Assembly: GCA_017424575.1 (NCBI GenBank)
Contig: JAFOYQ010000104.1
Span: 1 to 33,029, forward strand
Direction: 5' to 3'
Length of the DNA stretch: 33,029 nucleotides
Source: Muribaculaceae bacterium
GTDB taxonomy: Bacteria > Bacteroidota > Bacteroidia > Bacteroidales > Muribaculaceae
Shown: piece by piece, positions 8,238 through 16,601 of the stretch
Layout of the letters: every line of letters starts with the position of its first letter
Numbering within the stretch: the first letter of the stretch is position 1
The notes under the pieces: model-generated
The model's database searches: none
The model's input: only the letters and a program-made list of their open reading frames with translations
Told to the model about the DNA's origin: nothing
Position numbers and translations under genes: made by a program

Positions 8238-9221
8238 TTAATTTGTTTGTTTGTCGTTGTTGTCGGTTGGGATCTCCTCTTTATTGTTTTTGTCCCATTT
8301 TTCATACGCTTCAACGATGCGTTGCACGAGTTGATGGCGCACGATATCTTTTTTGCCAAACTCTACATGCCCAATGCCAGGAATGCCCTTTAACACTCGC
8401 AATGCGTGCATGAGTCCCGACACAGTTGAGCGAGGGAGGTCTATTTGGGTTGCGTCGCCAGTGATAATCATCTTGGCGTTCATACCCAAGCGGGTGAGGA
8501 ACATCTTGATTTGGTGAGTAGTGGTGTTTTGTGCTTCATCAAGCACAATAACGGCGTCGTTGAGGGTGCGTCCACGCATAAATGCCAATGGTGCGATTTG
8601 AATTACATTAGTCTCCATATACTCTTTGAGTTTCACGGCAGGAATCATATCCTCAAGTGCGTCGTAGAGAGGTTGGAGATATGGGTCAATCTTGTCTTTC
8701 ATATCGCCAGGGAGAAAACCGAGTTTCTCGCCTGCTTCAACAGCTGGACGTGAAAGAATAATTTTGCGCACTTCACGATTTTTTAACGCTCTCACGGCGA
8801 GGGCAATGGCGAGGTATGTCTTACCAGTACCAGCAGGCCCAAGGGCAAAAGTGAGGTCGTTTTTGAGTACCTCCTCAACAAGAAGTTGTTGATTGGGTGA
8901 GCGGGGAGAGATCGGTTTGCCATTGATGCCATAGATAATCACTCCATCGCTCTTTACCTCTTGGGGTGTGCCACCTTTAATCACTTCAAGGATAACCTCT
9001 TCGGTGAGTTTGTTGTATTTTGCGCAATAAGCTTCAAGCTCTTTGATTTTCTTTTCAAAATCGGCAGTCTCATCGTTGTCGCCGATAACTTTTATTACCG
9101 ACCCACGAGCAGCCATTCGCAATTTAGGGAATAGATTGCGAATCAACTGCATATTGCAGTTGTTGACGCCATAAAAGCATACTGGGTCAACGTTGTCGAT
9201 AATTACAATGCGTTCGATCAT
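8238..9221 (-). CDS. PhoH-family ATPase (YbeZ-like)
   Basis: 327 residues. The N-terminal 110 residues form the small lead-in domain of PhoH/YbeZ proteins. Walker A is GPAGTGKT at 128-135 and Walker B is VIVLDEAQN at 224-232, followed by the family stretch [13 protein letters not shown] and [16 protein letters not shown]. YbeZ-type proteins are cytoplasmic ATPases linked to ribosome maturation and RNA metabolism together with YbeY; the precise role is not settled. It is the first gene of the seven-gene minus-strand operon, with a promoter just upstream (9246-9276). The C-terminal tail is polar ([16 protein letters not shown]). The gene symbol phoH or ybeZ could be used. Confidence 0.93.
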   Translation of the reverse strand: MIERIVIIDNVDPVCFYGVNNCNMQLIRNLFPKLRMAARGSVIKVIGDNDETADFEKKIKELEAYCAKYNKLTEEVILEVIKGGTPQEVKSDGVIIYGINGKPISPRSPNQQLLVEEVLKNDLTFALGPAGTGKTYLAIALAVRALKNREVRKIILSRPAVEAGEKLGFLPGDMKDKIDPYLQPLYDALEDMIPAVKLKEYMETNVIQIAPLAFMRGRTLNDAVIVLDEAQNTTTHQIKMFLTRLGMNAKMIITGDATQIDLPRSTVSGLMHALRVLKGIPGIGHVEFGKKDIVRHQLVQRIVEAYEKWDKNNKEEIPTDNNDKQTN

Positions 9222-9245
9222 TCAGATTAATTATAATTAATGTTA

Positions 9246-9276
9246 CAAAGGTAGTAACTTTGCGATGAAATTGCAA
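9246..9276 (-). promoter_or_regulatory. Promoter of the phoH-purC-menG operon
   Basis: Read on the minus strand, TTG (9276-9274), 20 bp, then TACCTTTG (9253-9246), matching the Bacteroidota -33/-7 consensus TTTG-N19-21-TAnnTTTG. The leader to the phoH ATG at 9221 would be about 20 nt. Confidence 0.7.
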
Positions 9277-9303
9277 TATGACGAGGGTATTACAACAAAT
9301 AAT

Positions 9304-9335
9304 TTTGTGAATTAATTATTAGAATTGTATCTTTG
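9304..9335 (+). promoter_or_regulatory. Promoter of the secreted esterase gene
   Basis: TTTG at 9304-9307, 20 bp, TATCTTTG at 9328-9335: a textbook Bacteroidota promoter. It is divergent from the phoH promoter, and the two sit about 28 bp apart. The expected leader is roughly 30 nt. Confidence 0.8.
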
Positions 9336-9371
9336 CAACACTAACCATTAAATAACCGATAAAAACAACTA

Positions 9372-10250
9372 ATGATGAAAAAGAGAATATTATCGTTGAT
9401 GCTATTGTTGGGCATGGTTGCTGCGATGCCTATGTATGGTCATGAATGTTGCCATGAAAAACAATTATTAGCGCAAGAATCGTTTAAGTCGATAAATCAT
9501 ATTCAGGTGCCTGCAACAAATATTGCTTCGCCTATGGATGTGAATGTGATACTTCCTCAATCGTATGCAACATCGTGCCACAAGGAGTATCCTGTAGTGT
9601 ATATCCTTCACGGATATGATGGCGATTACACAACTTGGCTCACACTCACCGAGCCACGCCTCGATAGTCTTGCTTCGCACTACGACATGATTTTTGTATT
9701 GCCCGACGGACGTGATAGTTGGTATTTTGATTCGCCAGTAGATTCTACATTGCAAATGGAGTCATTCTTTGTAGAAGAACTTGTGCCTTATATCGATAAA
9801 AATTATCGCACCATTGCCGATGCAAAGCATCGTGCAATTACTGGTTTGAGCATGGGTGGTCATGGTGGTTTGTGGTATGGTATGCGCCATAGCGATGTGT
9901 GGGGCTCGGCAGGAAGCATGAGCGGTGGCGTGAATTTCGATAAAGAGAAATGGCAAAAGTCGTGGAAGATTGCTCAACGATTGGGTAGCAAAGTGGAAAA
10001 CCCTGAGCGTTGGAGTTCTCACACAGTGGTTTCGCTTGTGCCTACATTGAAGCCCGACCAATTGAATATCATTTTTGATTGTGGTATTGACGACTTCTTT
10101 ATTGGTGTAAATCGCGAATTGCATGAGGCATTGTTGAAATATAATATCCCTCACGATTACACAGAGCGTCCTGGTCGCCACACTCACCCTTATTGGCGCA
10201 ACTCTATTCGCTATCATCTACAATATTTCCATGATATTTTTAATAAGTAA
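9372..10250 (+). CDS. Secreted esterase of the PF00756 (esterase D / feruloyl esterase-like) family
   Basis: 292 residues. A signal peptide is seen (MMKKRILSLMLLLGMVAAMPMYG). The alpha/beta-hydrolase core shows VVYILHGYDGDYTTW at 75-89 (oxyanion region), the nucleophile elbow GLSMGG with Ser160, a probable catalytic Asp in DCGIDDFF (about 240) and His270 in GRHTHPYW. This order and spacing fit the single-domain esterases related to feruloyl and acetyl-xylan esterases and to S-formylglutathione hydrolase. The substrate is not known; a plant-polysaccharide ester or a small acyl ester are both possible. The start could be either of the two adjacent ATG codons. The gene stands alone, with its own promoter and a strong terminator. 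Confidence 0.88.
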   Translation: MMKKRILSLMLLLGMVAAMPMYGHECCHEKQLLAQESFKSINHIQVPATNIASPMDVNVILPQSYATSCHKEYPVVYILHGYDGDYTTWLTLTEPRLDSLASHYDMIFVLPDGRDSWYFDSPVDSTLQMESFFVEELVPYIDKNYRTIADAKHRAITGLSMGGHGGLWYGMRHSDVWGSAGSMSGGVNFDKEKWQKSWKIAQRLGSKVENPERWSSHTVVSLVPTLKPDQLNIIFDCGIDDFFIGVNRELHEALLKYNIPHDYTERPGRHTHPYWRNSIRYHLQYFHDIFNK

Positions 10251-10271
10251 AATATTAGAAAATAAATATAT

Positions 10272-10310
10272 AACCCCGCACTTCATCATTGAAGTGCGGG
10301 GTTGTTTTTT
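10272..10310. terminator. Two-way terminator between esterase and rmlC
   Basis: A 13-bp perfect stem (aaccccgcacttc / gaagtgcggggtt) with a 6-nt loop is followed by gtttttt on the plus strand. On the minus strand a moderately U-rich run follows. It separates the convergent esterase and rmlC genes. Confidence 0.9.
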
Positions 10311-10328
10311 GGGGGGGAATCTACATAG

Positions 10329-10880
10329 TTACACTACTTGAGGCTCGATTTCGCTCAATGATAGTCCGTGTGTGTCTTTTTCAGAGAGGTTTAGTTCGTT
10401 GACGGGAAGGGGCCATTCGATGCCGAGGGCGGGGTCGTCAAAACGCAATGTGGCTTCGGCTTGGGGTGCATACACATTATCTACCTTGTATTGAAATTGT
10501 GCAATGTCGCTCAATACTATGAAGCCGTGAGCCATGCCACGAGGCACAAAGAGCTGACGGCAGTTGTCCTCGCTGAGTTCTACGGCAAGGTGTTGACCGA
10601 AGGTGGGGGAGTCTTTGCGTATGTCAACAATAACATCTATCACGCGACCACGCGACACGCGCACCAACTTGGCTTGTGCCCACTCATTGCGTTGAAAATG
10701 AAGACCACGCAACACGCCACGCGTTGATACCGACTCATTGTCTTGCACAAACTCTACATTGCCAACATGGGCTTGGAATTCGGCCTTTTTGAAACTTTCC
10801 ATAAAGTAACCGCGTGCATCACCATGTCGCACCGGCTCTATTATCCACACTCCTTTAATATATTGTTCGGTAAAAGTCAT
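10329..10880 (-). CDS. rfbC: dTDP-4-dehydrorhamnose 3,5-epimerase
   Basis: 183 residues, the normal RmlC size. It epimerises dTDP-4-keto-6-deoxyglucose at C3 and C5 on the way to dTDP-L-rhamnose, in the cytoplasm. Family marks are GDARGYFMESF at 20-30, FVQDNESVSTRGVLRGLHFQ at 44-63 with the catalytic His61, and the cupin strand FVPRGMAHGFIVLSD at 111-125. The rest of the pathway (rmlA, rmlB, rmlD) is not in this window, so the gene is an orphan here. It has its own promoter motif and converges on the esterase gene. Confidence is high for the family; the product sugar is inferred from the family. Confidence 0.95.
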   Translation of the reverse strand: MTFTEQYIKGVWIIEPVRHGDARGYFMESFKKAEFQAHVGNVEFVQDNESVSTRGVLRGLHFQRNEWAQAKLVRVSRGRVIDVIVDIRKDSPTFGQHLAVELSEDNCRQLFVPRGMAHGFIVLSDIAQFQYKVDNVYAPQAEATLRFDDPALGIEWPLPVNELNLSEKDTHGLSLSEIEPQVV

Positions 10881-10903
10881 AATCAGTGATGATTTTCTTG
10901 TTA

Positions 10904-10911
10904 CAAAGATA
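10904..10911 (-). promoter_or_regulatory. Probable -7 element of rfbC
   Basis: On the minus strand TATCTTTG lies about 23 bp before the ATG at 10880. A clear -33 TTTG is not seen at the right distance. Confidence 0.5.
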
Positions 10912-10986
10912 CATAATTTATTGAGAATATAGGTGGAGGATATCTCTTTTCGATGGAAAAAACGTGTGATTAGTCTACATATTTCG

Positions 10987-11015
10987 TTGAACTAATTAAT
11001 AAATTACTACCTTTG
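10987..11015 (+). promoter_or_regulatory. Promoter of the glmU-like gene
   Basis: TTG at 10987-10989, 18 bp, TACCTTTG at 11008-11015. Because the -7 element covers the TTG at 11013, translation cannot begin there. This supports the ATG at 11040 as the start. Confidence 0.6.
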
Positions 11016-11039
11016 CAGTGTAAAATCAAGGGACTGTTT

Positions 11040-12236
11040 ATGCTAAATATCATACTTTTTGATGCCGTTGAGGTGCGTGAGAATTTGTTGCCGATGACGT
11101 TTACTCGTCCAGTGGCCGATTTGCGTGTGGGGATATTGACTATTCGCGAAAAGTGGGAGCGTGTGCTCGATGGCTCATATTCCTATCTCACCGTTGATTA
11201 TCTGCAAGAGAAATTTCCAGTGAATGAAGCTGAAGAAAATCTGTTTGTTGCAGGAAATATATGCCCAACAACCGATCTTGTCGCAAAAATAAAGATGCTA
11301 AATGTGGGCGATGTATTAATCTCTTCGCAAGGCGAAATAATAGCCTTTAGAGGTGGATTGAAAGATTTTAGTTCGCGCAATTTTGCTCGTGAAATAGAGT
11401 GTTACGATGATTGCCTCACTATAAAGATGCTTTATGATATTTTTATGGAAAATCATCGTGGCATAGTTGAAGATTTTGCGTTATTGACACATGGTCGCGC
11501 AAGTCAATCGTTGAGTGATACAAATACTGTTATTGGTAATCCCGTTGATGCTAATGGCAACCCAATGATTTTTATTGAAGAGGGTGCTGTGGTGGAAGGT
11601 GCTATGCTCAATGTGAAAAATGGCCCCATATATGTGGGACGCAATGCTGAGGTGATGGAGGGAAGTTGTCTTCGTGGATCTATTGCGTTGTGTGAGCATG
11701 CTGTGGTGAACATGGGCACTCGCATGTATGGAGCTACAACTCTTGGTCCTTATTGTAAAGTGGGGGGCGAGGTGAATAATGTAGTTATGATGGGTTACTC
11801 AAACAAGGCTCACGACGGCTTCTTGGGTAATGCCGTAATCGGAGAGTGGTGTAATATAGGTGGAGGCTCTACAGCATCTAATCTCAAAAACGATTATACT
11901 GAAATTAAATTATGGAACTATCCAGCCCATCGTTTTCTACGCACTGGATTGCAATTTTGTGGCCTGATAATGGGCGATCACTCTAAGTCGGGTATCAATT
12001 GCATGTTTAACACGGCTACGGTGCTCGGTGTAGGGGTGAATATTCATGGAGCAGGATTTCCACGCAACTTTGTCGCGTCGTTTAGCGAGGGGAGTGCGAG
12101 TGGATTTACCGATGTGCCATTGACAAAATTCTTTGATATTGCTCGACGAATGATGGCACGCCGTGGATTGACTCTATCGGAGATTGATATGCGCATTTTC
12201 GAGTCAATCCATGCTTTTGCCGATAACTATAAATAG
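11040..12236 (+). CDS. GlmU-like sugar-phosphate nucleotidyltransferase/acetyltransferase (Bacteroidota form)
   Basis: 398 residues from ATG 11040; an upstream TTG at 11013 lies inside the promoter and is rejected. The N-terminal half begins MLNIILFDAVEVRENLLPMTFTRPVADLRVGILTIREKWE, typical of the divergent nucleotidyltransferase domain of Bacteroidota GlmU-family proteins. From about residue 165 to 330 there is a left-handed beta-helix with hexapeptide repeats (VIGNPVD, IYVGRNAEV, VVNMGTRMYG, VGGEVNNVVMMGYSNKAHDGFLGNAVIGEW). By analogy it makes UDP-N-acetylglucosamine or a related nucleotide sugar for peptidoglycan and LPS. That the two domains perform the two GlmU reactions is known only by analogy. 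It stands alone between its promoter and a two-way terminator. Confidence 0.87.
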   Translation: MLNIILFDAVEVRENLLPMTFTRPVADLRVGILTIREKWERVLDGSYSYLTVDYLQEKFPVNEAEENLFVAGNICPTTDLVAKIKMLNVGDVLISSQGEIIAFRGGLKDFSSRNFAREIECYDDCLTIKMLYDIFMENHRGIVEDFALLTHGRASQSLSDTNTVIGNPVDANGNPMIFIEEGAVVEGAMLNVKNGPIYVGRNAEVMEGSCLRGSIALCEHAVVNMGTRMYGATTLGPYCKVGGEVNNVVMMGYSNKAHDGFLGNAVIGEWCNIGGGSTASNLKNDYTEIKLWNYPAHRFLRTGLQFCGLIMGDHSKSGINCMFNTATVLGVGVNIHGAGFPRNFVASFSEGSASGFTDVPLTKFFDIARRMMARRGLTLSEIDMRIFESIHAFADNYK

Positions 12237-12338
12237 CACTTCACAGTGACATTTATAAAAAAGTAGTAATCAAGTTAAAGTATTAACAATTAAAATAATA
12301 AAATTGGAAAACAAACAAAACAAATGAGAGTTAACACG

Positions 12339-12467
12339 TTAGACTATTTGTTTGAAAATATCTCCAATGAGCCAAATGGCTACGCATATTGTAAATATCA
12401 TATATAGTATAAAGGTTAAAGTTTCTACTGCAAAGATACGATGCTCCCTGGGCAACACGTGATGCAC
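12339..12467 (-). CDS. Possible small membrane peptide (42 codons), uncertain
   Basis: A minus-strand frame from GTG 12467 to TAA 12339 would encode 42 residues. It has a short charged start (HHVLPREHR) and then one continuous hydrophobic helix of about 22 residues (TLTFILYMIFTICVAIWLIG) ending in DIFKQIV. A -7-like TATCTTTG at 12438-12431 lies inside the frame and would instead favour a 20-residue product from the ATG at 12401. It lies beyond the yidC terminator, so it is not simply the 3' end of yidC. It may be a real small protein, the relic of a longer membrane gene, or chance. I know no family for it. Confidence 0.25.
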   Translation of the reverse strand: MHHVLPREHRIFAVETLTFILYMIFTICVAIWLIGDIFKQIV

Positions 12468-12486
12468 ATGAATGTTAACAAAGTAA

Positions 12487-12521
12487 AAATCCCACCAACT
12501 TTTTAGTTAGTGGGATTTTTT
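12487..12521. terminator. Two-way terminator between glmU-like gene and yidC
   Basis: The stem is aaatcccac-c-aact / agtt-a-gtgggattt with one mismatch and a 4-nt loop, with T-runs on both sides when read on either strand. It lies 23 bp beyond the yidC stop codon. Confidence 0.85.
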
Positions 12522-12543
12522 ATCGTGAATATCGTAAATGTGA

Positions 12544-14643
12544 TTAACGACGTTTTTTAGCTTGTTGTTTTTGTTGTTCACGAAGCATTGCTTGTTGTTG
12601 GCGTTGAGCTTCCTCGAGACGAGCCATGAAGCCCGATTTTTTACGAGGTTTCTTAGCGTTAGCAAGCATTTGTGCTCTTACTTTTTCTTCGTCAACGATG
12701 AAGCGGAAAGAGTAAGTTTGAACGATTGTAATCAACAATGAAAGGAAGTAGTAGTAGCTCAAACCTGATGCATAGTCGTTGAAGAAGAACAAGAACATCA
12801 CTGGCATGAGATACATCATCCATTTCATACCTGGCATAGCAGCCCCACCTGGTTGGTTTTGCATATTGATGTGAGTGTAGATGATGTTGGTAGCTGTCAT
12901 CAACAAGCAGAAAAGGCTCACATGGTTGCCAAAATATGTTGAAATTAAAGGAATGTGAGTAGTCCAAGAGAATATTGCGTCGGGAGCAGAAAGGTCGGTA
13001 GCCCAAAGGAATGATTGTCCGCGCAATTCAATACATGAAGGAAAGAATGCAAATAAGGCAATGAGGATAGGCATTTGCAACAACATAGGTAGGCAGCCTG
13101 AGAATGGGCTTGCACCTGCTTTGCTGTAAAGCTCCATAGTTTTTTGTTGCTTTGTCATTGCATCTTCGGGTTTAGGATATTTCTCGTTGATAGCTTGGAT
13201 TTCGGGTGCGAGCACACGCATCTTCGCTTGCGACATATAACTCTTATATGTGAATGGGAAGAGAATAATCTTAACAATGATTGTCAACAATAAGATGATG
13301 ATACCATAGTTAGAGATAAATCCACCGAGGAATGTGAAGATAGGAATCACAAGATAGGTGTTTACCCAACGGAAGATACCCCATCCGAGAGGAATCAAGC
13401 GTGTCAACTCAAGGTCGTCTTCGGCATTGAGTTGCTCGTCGTAACTTGAGAGCAATGGGTAGAGGTTGGGGGTGAACAACATATCAAATGATGCTGGATT
13501 TTCGTCTTTAGTAGAGTAAGAGATAATTGCATCTTTCACATCAAGTATCTTGAGGTATCCTGGTTGGTCTTTGATATCTTGTGTAGTAACCGAAGCGCGT
13601 TTGATAGATGTTTTTGGCACCATCACGCTTGAGAAGAATTGATTTTTGAATGAAATCCATTTCACTTCTTGCTCAAGTTCTTCGCTTTGGTCGCCGTTTT
13701 CAGTTAGATAGTCGGGGCTATCGTTGAGGTATTTGTAATAGATGGTGCTATTGCGTTCCTCAAAAGTTTTACCCTTTTCGTTGCGAGCCATCTTTTGATG
13801 CCATGACATTGTGATGTCTGACATATTTGAGGCAAACACGTTTTCAATATTCTCTTGCACGATATCCATTTTCACGACATAGCTTTCGCCTTTGCCGAGG
13901 GTGTAGCGGATACCCCACATTGCACCACCATCGAGGTCGAGTTTCATCAACACGGTGCTATCGTTTTGGGCAACTGCTTTGAACGAGAGGTCGCGTGTTT
14001 CGATATAACCAGCACCTGCAGGGAGAGTGAATGAGTAGTAGTCGGTAGCTCCATTGTAAGGCACCACGTTGGTAGTGTCGCCAGTTACATAGGTGTCGTA
14101 TTTTTTGAGAGTTACCTTTGCAATTTTACCCCCTTCGCTTGAAAAGTCAACTTTTAATACGTCGTTTTCAAGAGTGAGAGTGTCGCTATTGCCGCCCATA
14201 TATTGAGCAAAGTTGCCAAATGAGTCATAGCGGTCAATCGATGAAATGAGAGCATCAATAGCAGCTTTTGCGACTGGACGAGGAAGTTCGGCAAGGTCGT
14301 TAGCAACGATTTTCTTTACATCAACAGTGTTGTTGTTGACAGTAACAGTGCCGCTGAGCGTAGTAGAGTCGCAACGTAGGTCAACATTGCCTGTAGCGAG
14401 AGTGTATGTGCCATCGTTTTGAGCTTCGCCCGAAGCTTTTACCATTGCCACAAGTTTGCTCACTTGATTAGGTGTGAGAGAGTCGATGGCAATCTCTTCA
14501 TTTTGAGAGTCGTTGTTTTGTGTTGCTTCGATCTGGGCTTTTTGTGCTGCGGCAATCTCTTCGTCGGAGGGTTGATTGATATACATAAACCCAAAGATGA
14601 TTGCTCCCATCAAAAGAAGCCCAAGAAGGTTGTTTTTATCCAT
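12544..14643 (-). CDS. yidC: Membrane protein insertase YidC
   Basis: 699 residues. It inserts and folds inner-membrane proteins, alone or with SecYEG. The first transmembrane helix is residues 5-22 (NLLGLLLMGAIIFGFMYI). A large periplasmic P1 domain starts near DTLTLENDVLKVDFSSEGG (154-172). The conserved core lies in the last 300 residues: WGIFRWVNTYLVIPIFTFL, NYGIIILLLTIIVKIILFPF with the positively charged Lys, YKSYMSQAKMRVLAPE, GASPFSGCLPMLLQMPILIALF, and the later helices. The tail is rich in Gln, Lys and Arg, as in ribosome-binding YidC tails. About 80 residues (55-135) before P1 look like an extra beta-rich insertion compared with the usual length of roughly 620 that I know for this phylum. 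It follows pyrG by 42 bp and is probably cotranscribed. Confidence 0.95.
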   Translation of the reverse strand: MDKNNLLGLLLMGAIIFGFMYINQPSDEEIAAAQKAQIEATQNNDSQNEEIAIDSLTPNQVSKLVAMVKASGEAQNDGTYTLATGNVDLRCDSTTLSGTVTVNNNTVDVKKIVANDLAELPRPVAKAAIDALISSIDRYDSFGNFAQYMGGNSDTLTLENDVLKVDFSSEGGKIAKVTLKKYDTYVTGDTTNVVPYNGATDYYSFTLPAGAGYIETRDLSFKAVAQNDSTVLMKLDLDGGAMWGIRYTLGKGESYVVKMDIVQENIENVFASNMSDITMSWHQKMARNEKGKTFEERNSTIYYKYLNDSPDYLTENGDQSEELEQEVKWISFKNQFFSSVMVPKTSIKRASVTTQDIKDQPGYLKILDVKDAIISYSTKDENPASFDMLFTPNLYPLLSSYDEQLNAEDDLELTRLIPLGWGIFRWVNTYLVIPIFTFLGGFISNYGIIILLLTIIVKIILFPFTYKSYMSQAKMRVLAPEIQAINEKYPKPEDAMTKQQKTMELYSKAGASPFSGCLPMLLQMPILIALFAFFPSCIELRGQSFLWATDLSAPDAIFSWTTHIPLISTYFGNHVSLFCLLMTATNIIYTHINMQNQPGGAAMPGMKWMMYLMPVMFLFFFNDYASGLSYYYFLSLLITIVQTYSFRFIVDEEKVRAQMLANAKKPRKKSGFMARLEEAQRQQQAMLREQQKQQAKKRR

Positions 14644-14685
14644 TATAAGTTATATAGTTATGAAATAAATTAATTTGATTAGTCG

Positions 14686-16299
<1,614 letters not shown>

Positions 16300-16328
16300 T
16301 TAATAAGTTTGAGTTATATATTAAAGTG

Positions 16329-16336
16329 CAAAATTA
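16329..16336 (-). promoter_or_regulatory. Probable -7 element of pyrG-yidC
   Basis: On the minus strand this is TAATTTTG, a perfect TAnnTTTG match, giving a leader of about 27 nt before the pyrG ATG at 16296. No clear -33 TTTG stands at the right spacing. Confidence 0.5.
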
Positions 16337-16506
16337 CAAATAAATTGCGATACGATAGATAAAATATACTCAAAAAAATAGGGGAGAATGGTTAAAAAAG
16401 TTGGTGCAAAAACGGATGTATTAAATGTTGTGTGTATAATTATTCATTTTTAGTTAAAAATGTTGAATAATTTGTGTAAAATAGGTGTGTTTAATATGAT
16501 GATATA

Positions 16507-16514
16507 TATCTTTG
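16507..16514 (+). promoter_or_regulatory. Probable -7 element of the adhesin-like gene
   Basis: TATCTTTG on the plus strand, with no good -33 partner. Transcription would begin near 16518-16521, leaving a leader of about 80 nt. Confidence 0.55.
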
Positions 16515-16539
16515 CTCTCCCCAAAAAAATCAAGAACAG

Positions 16540-16587
16540 TTAAGGACTTAAAGGCTCGCTCCTTAAATATGTTTAACAATAGAGCCT
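16540..16587 (+). promoter_or_regulatory. Structured leader of the adhesin-like gene
   Basis: Two interleaved inverted repeats are seen in the leader: TTAAGGA (16540-16546) with TCCTTAA (16560-16566), and AGGCTC (16552-16557) with GAGCCT (16582-16587). Interleaving in this order is the topology of an H-type pseudoknot. A competing 5-bp hairpin, TTAAG/CTTAA at 16540-16551, is also possible. The region ends 14 nt before the ATG at 16602, so it could affect translation. No known riboswitch class is recognised. Confidence 0.4.
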
Positions 16588-16601
16588 AAAAACGTATATA
16601 T

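Larger units (their letters stand above)
12237..12543. other. Gene-poor stretch between glmU-like gene and yidC
   Basis: This 307-bp stretch is AT-rich. It holds the two-way terminator (12487-12521), the possible small hydrophobic minus-strand frame (12339-12467), and a TATCTTTG motif on the minus strand at 12438-12431. Nothing else is recognisable, and no RNA gene can be supported. Confidence 0.6.

Noticed and set aside
11013-11039. TTG start for the glmU-like gene
   Set aside because: The TTG is part of the TACCTTTG promoter element, and the ATG at 11040 starts the family-typical N-terminus.
12324-12407. A 27-codon plus-strand frame
   Set aside because: It has no promoter of its own and overlaps, on the opposite strand, a more protein-like frame; it reads as chance.
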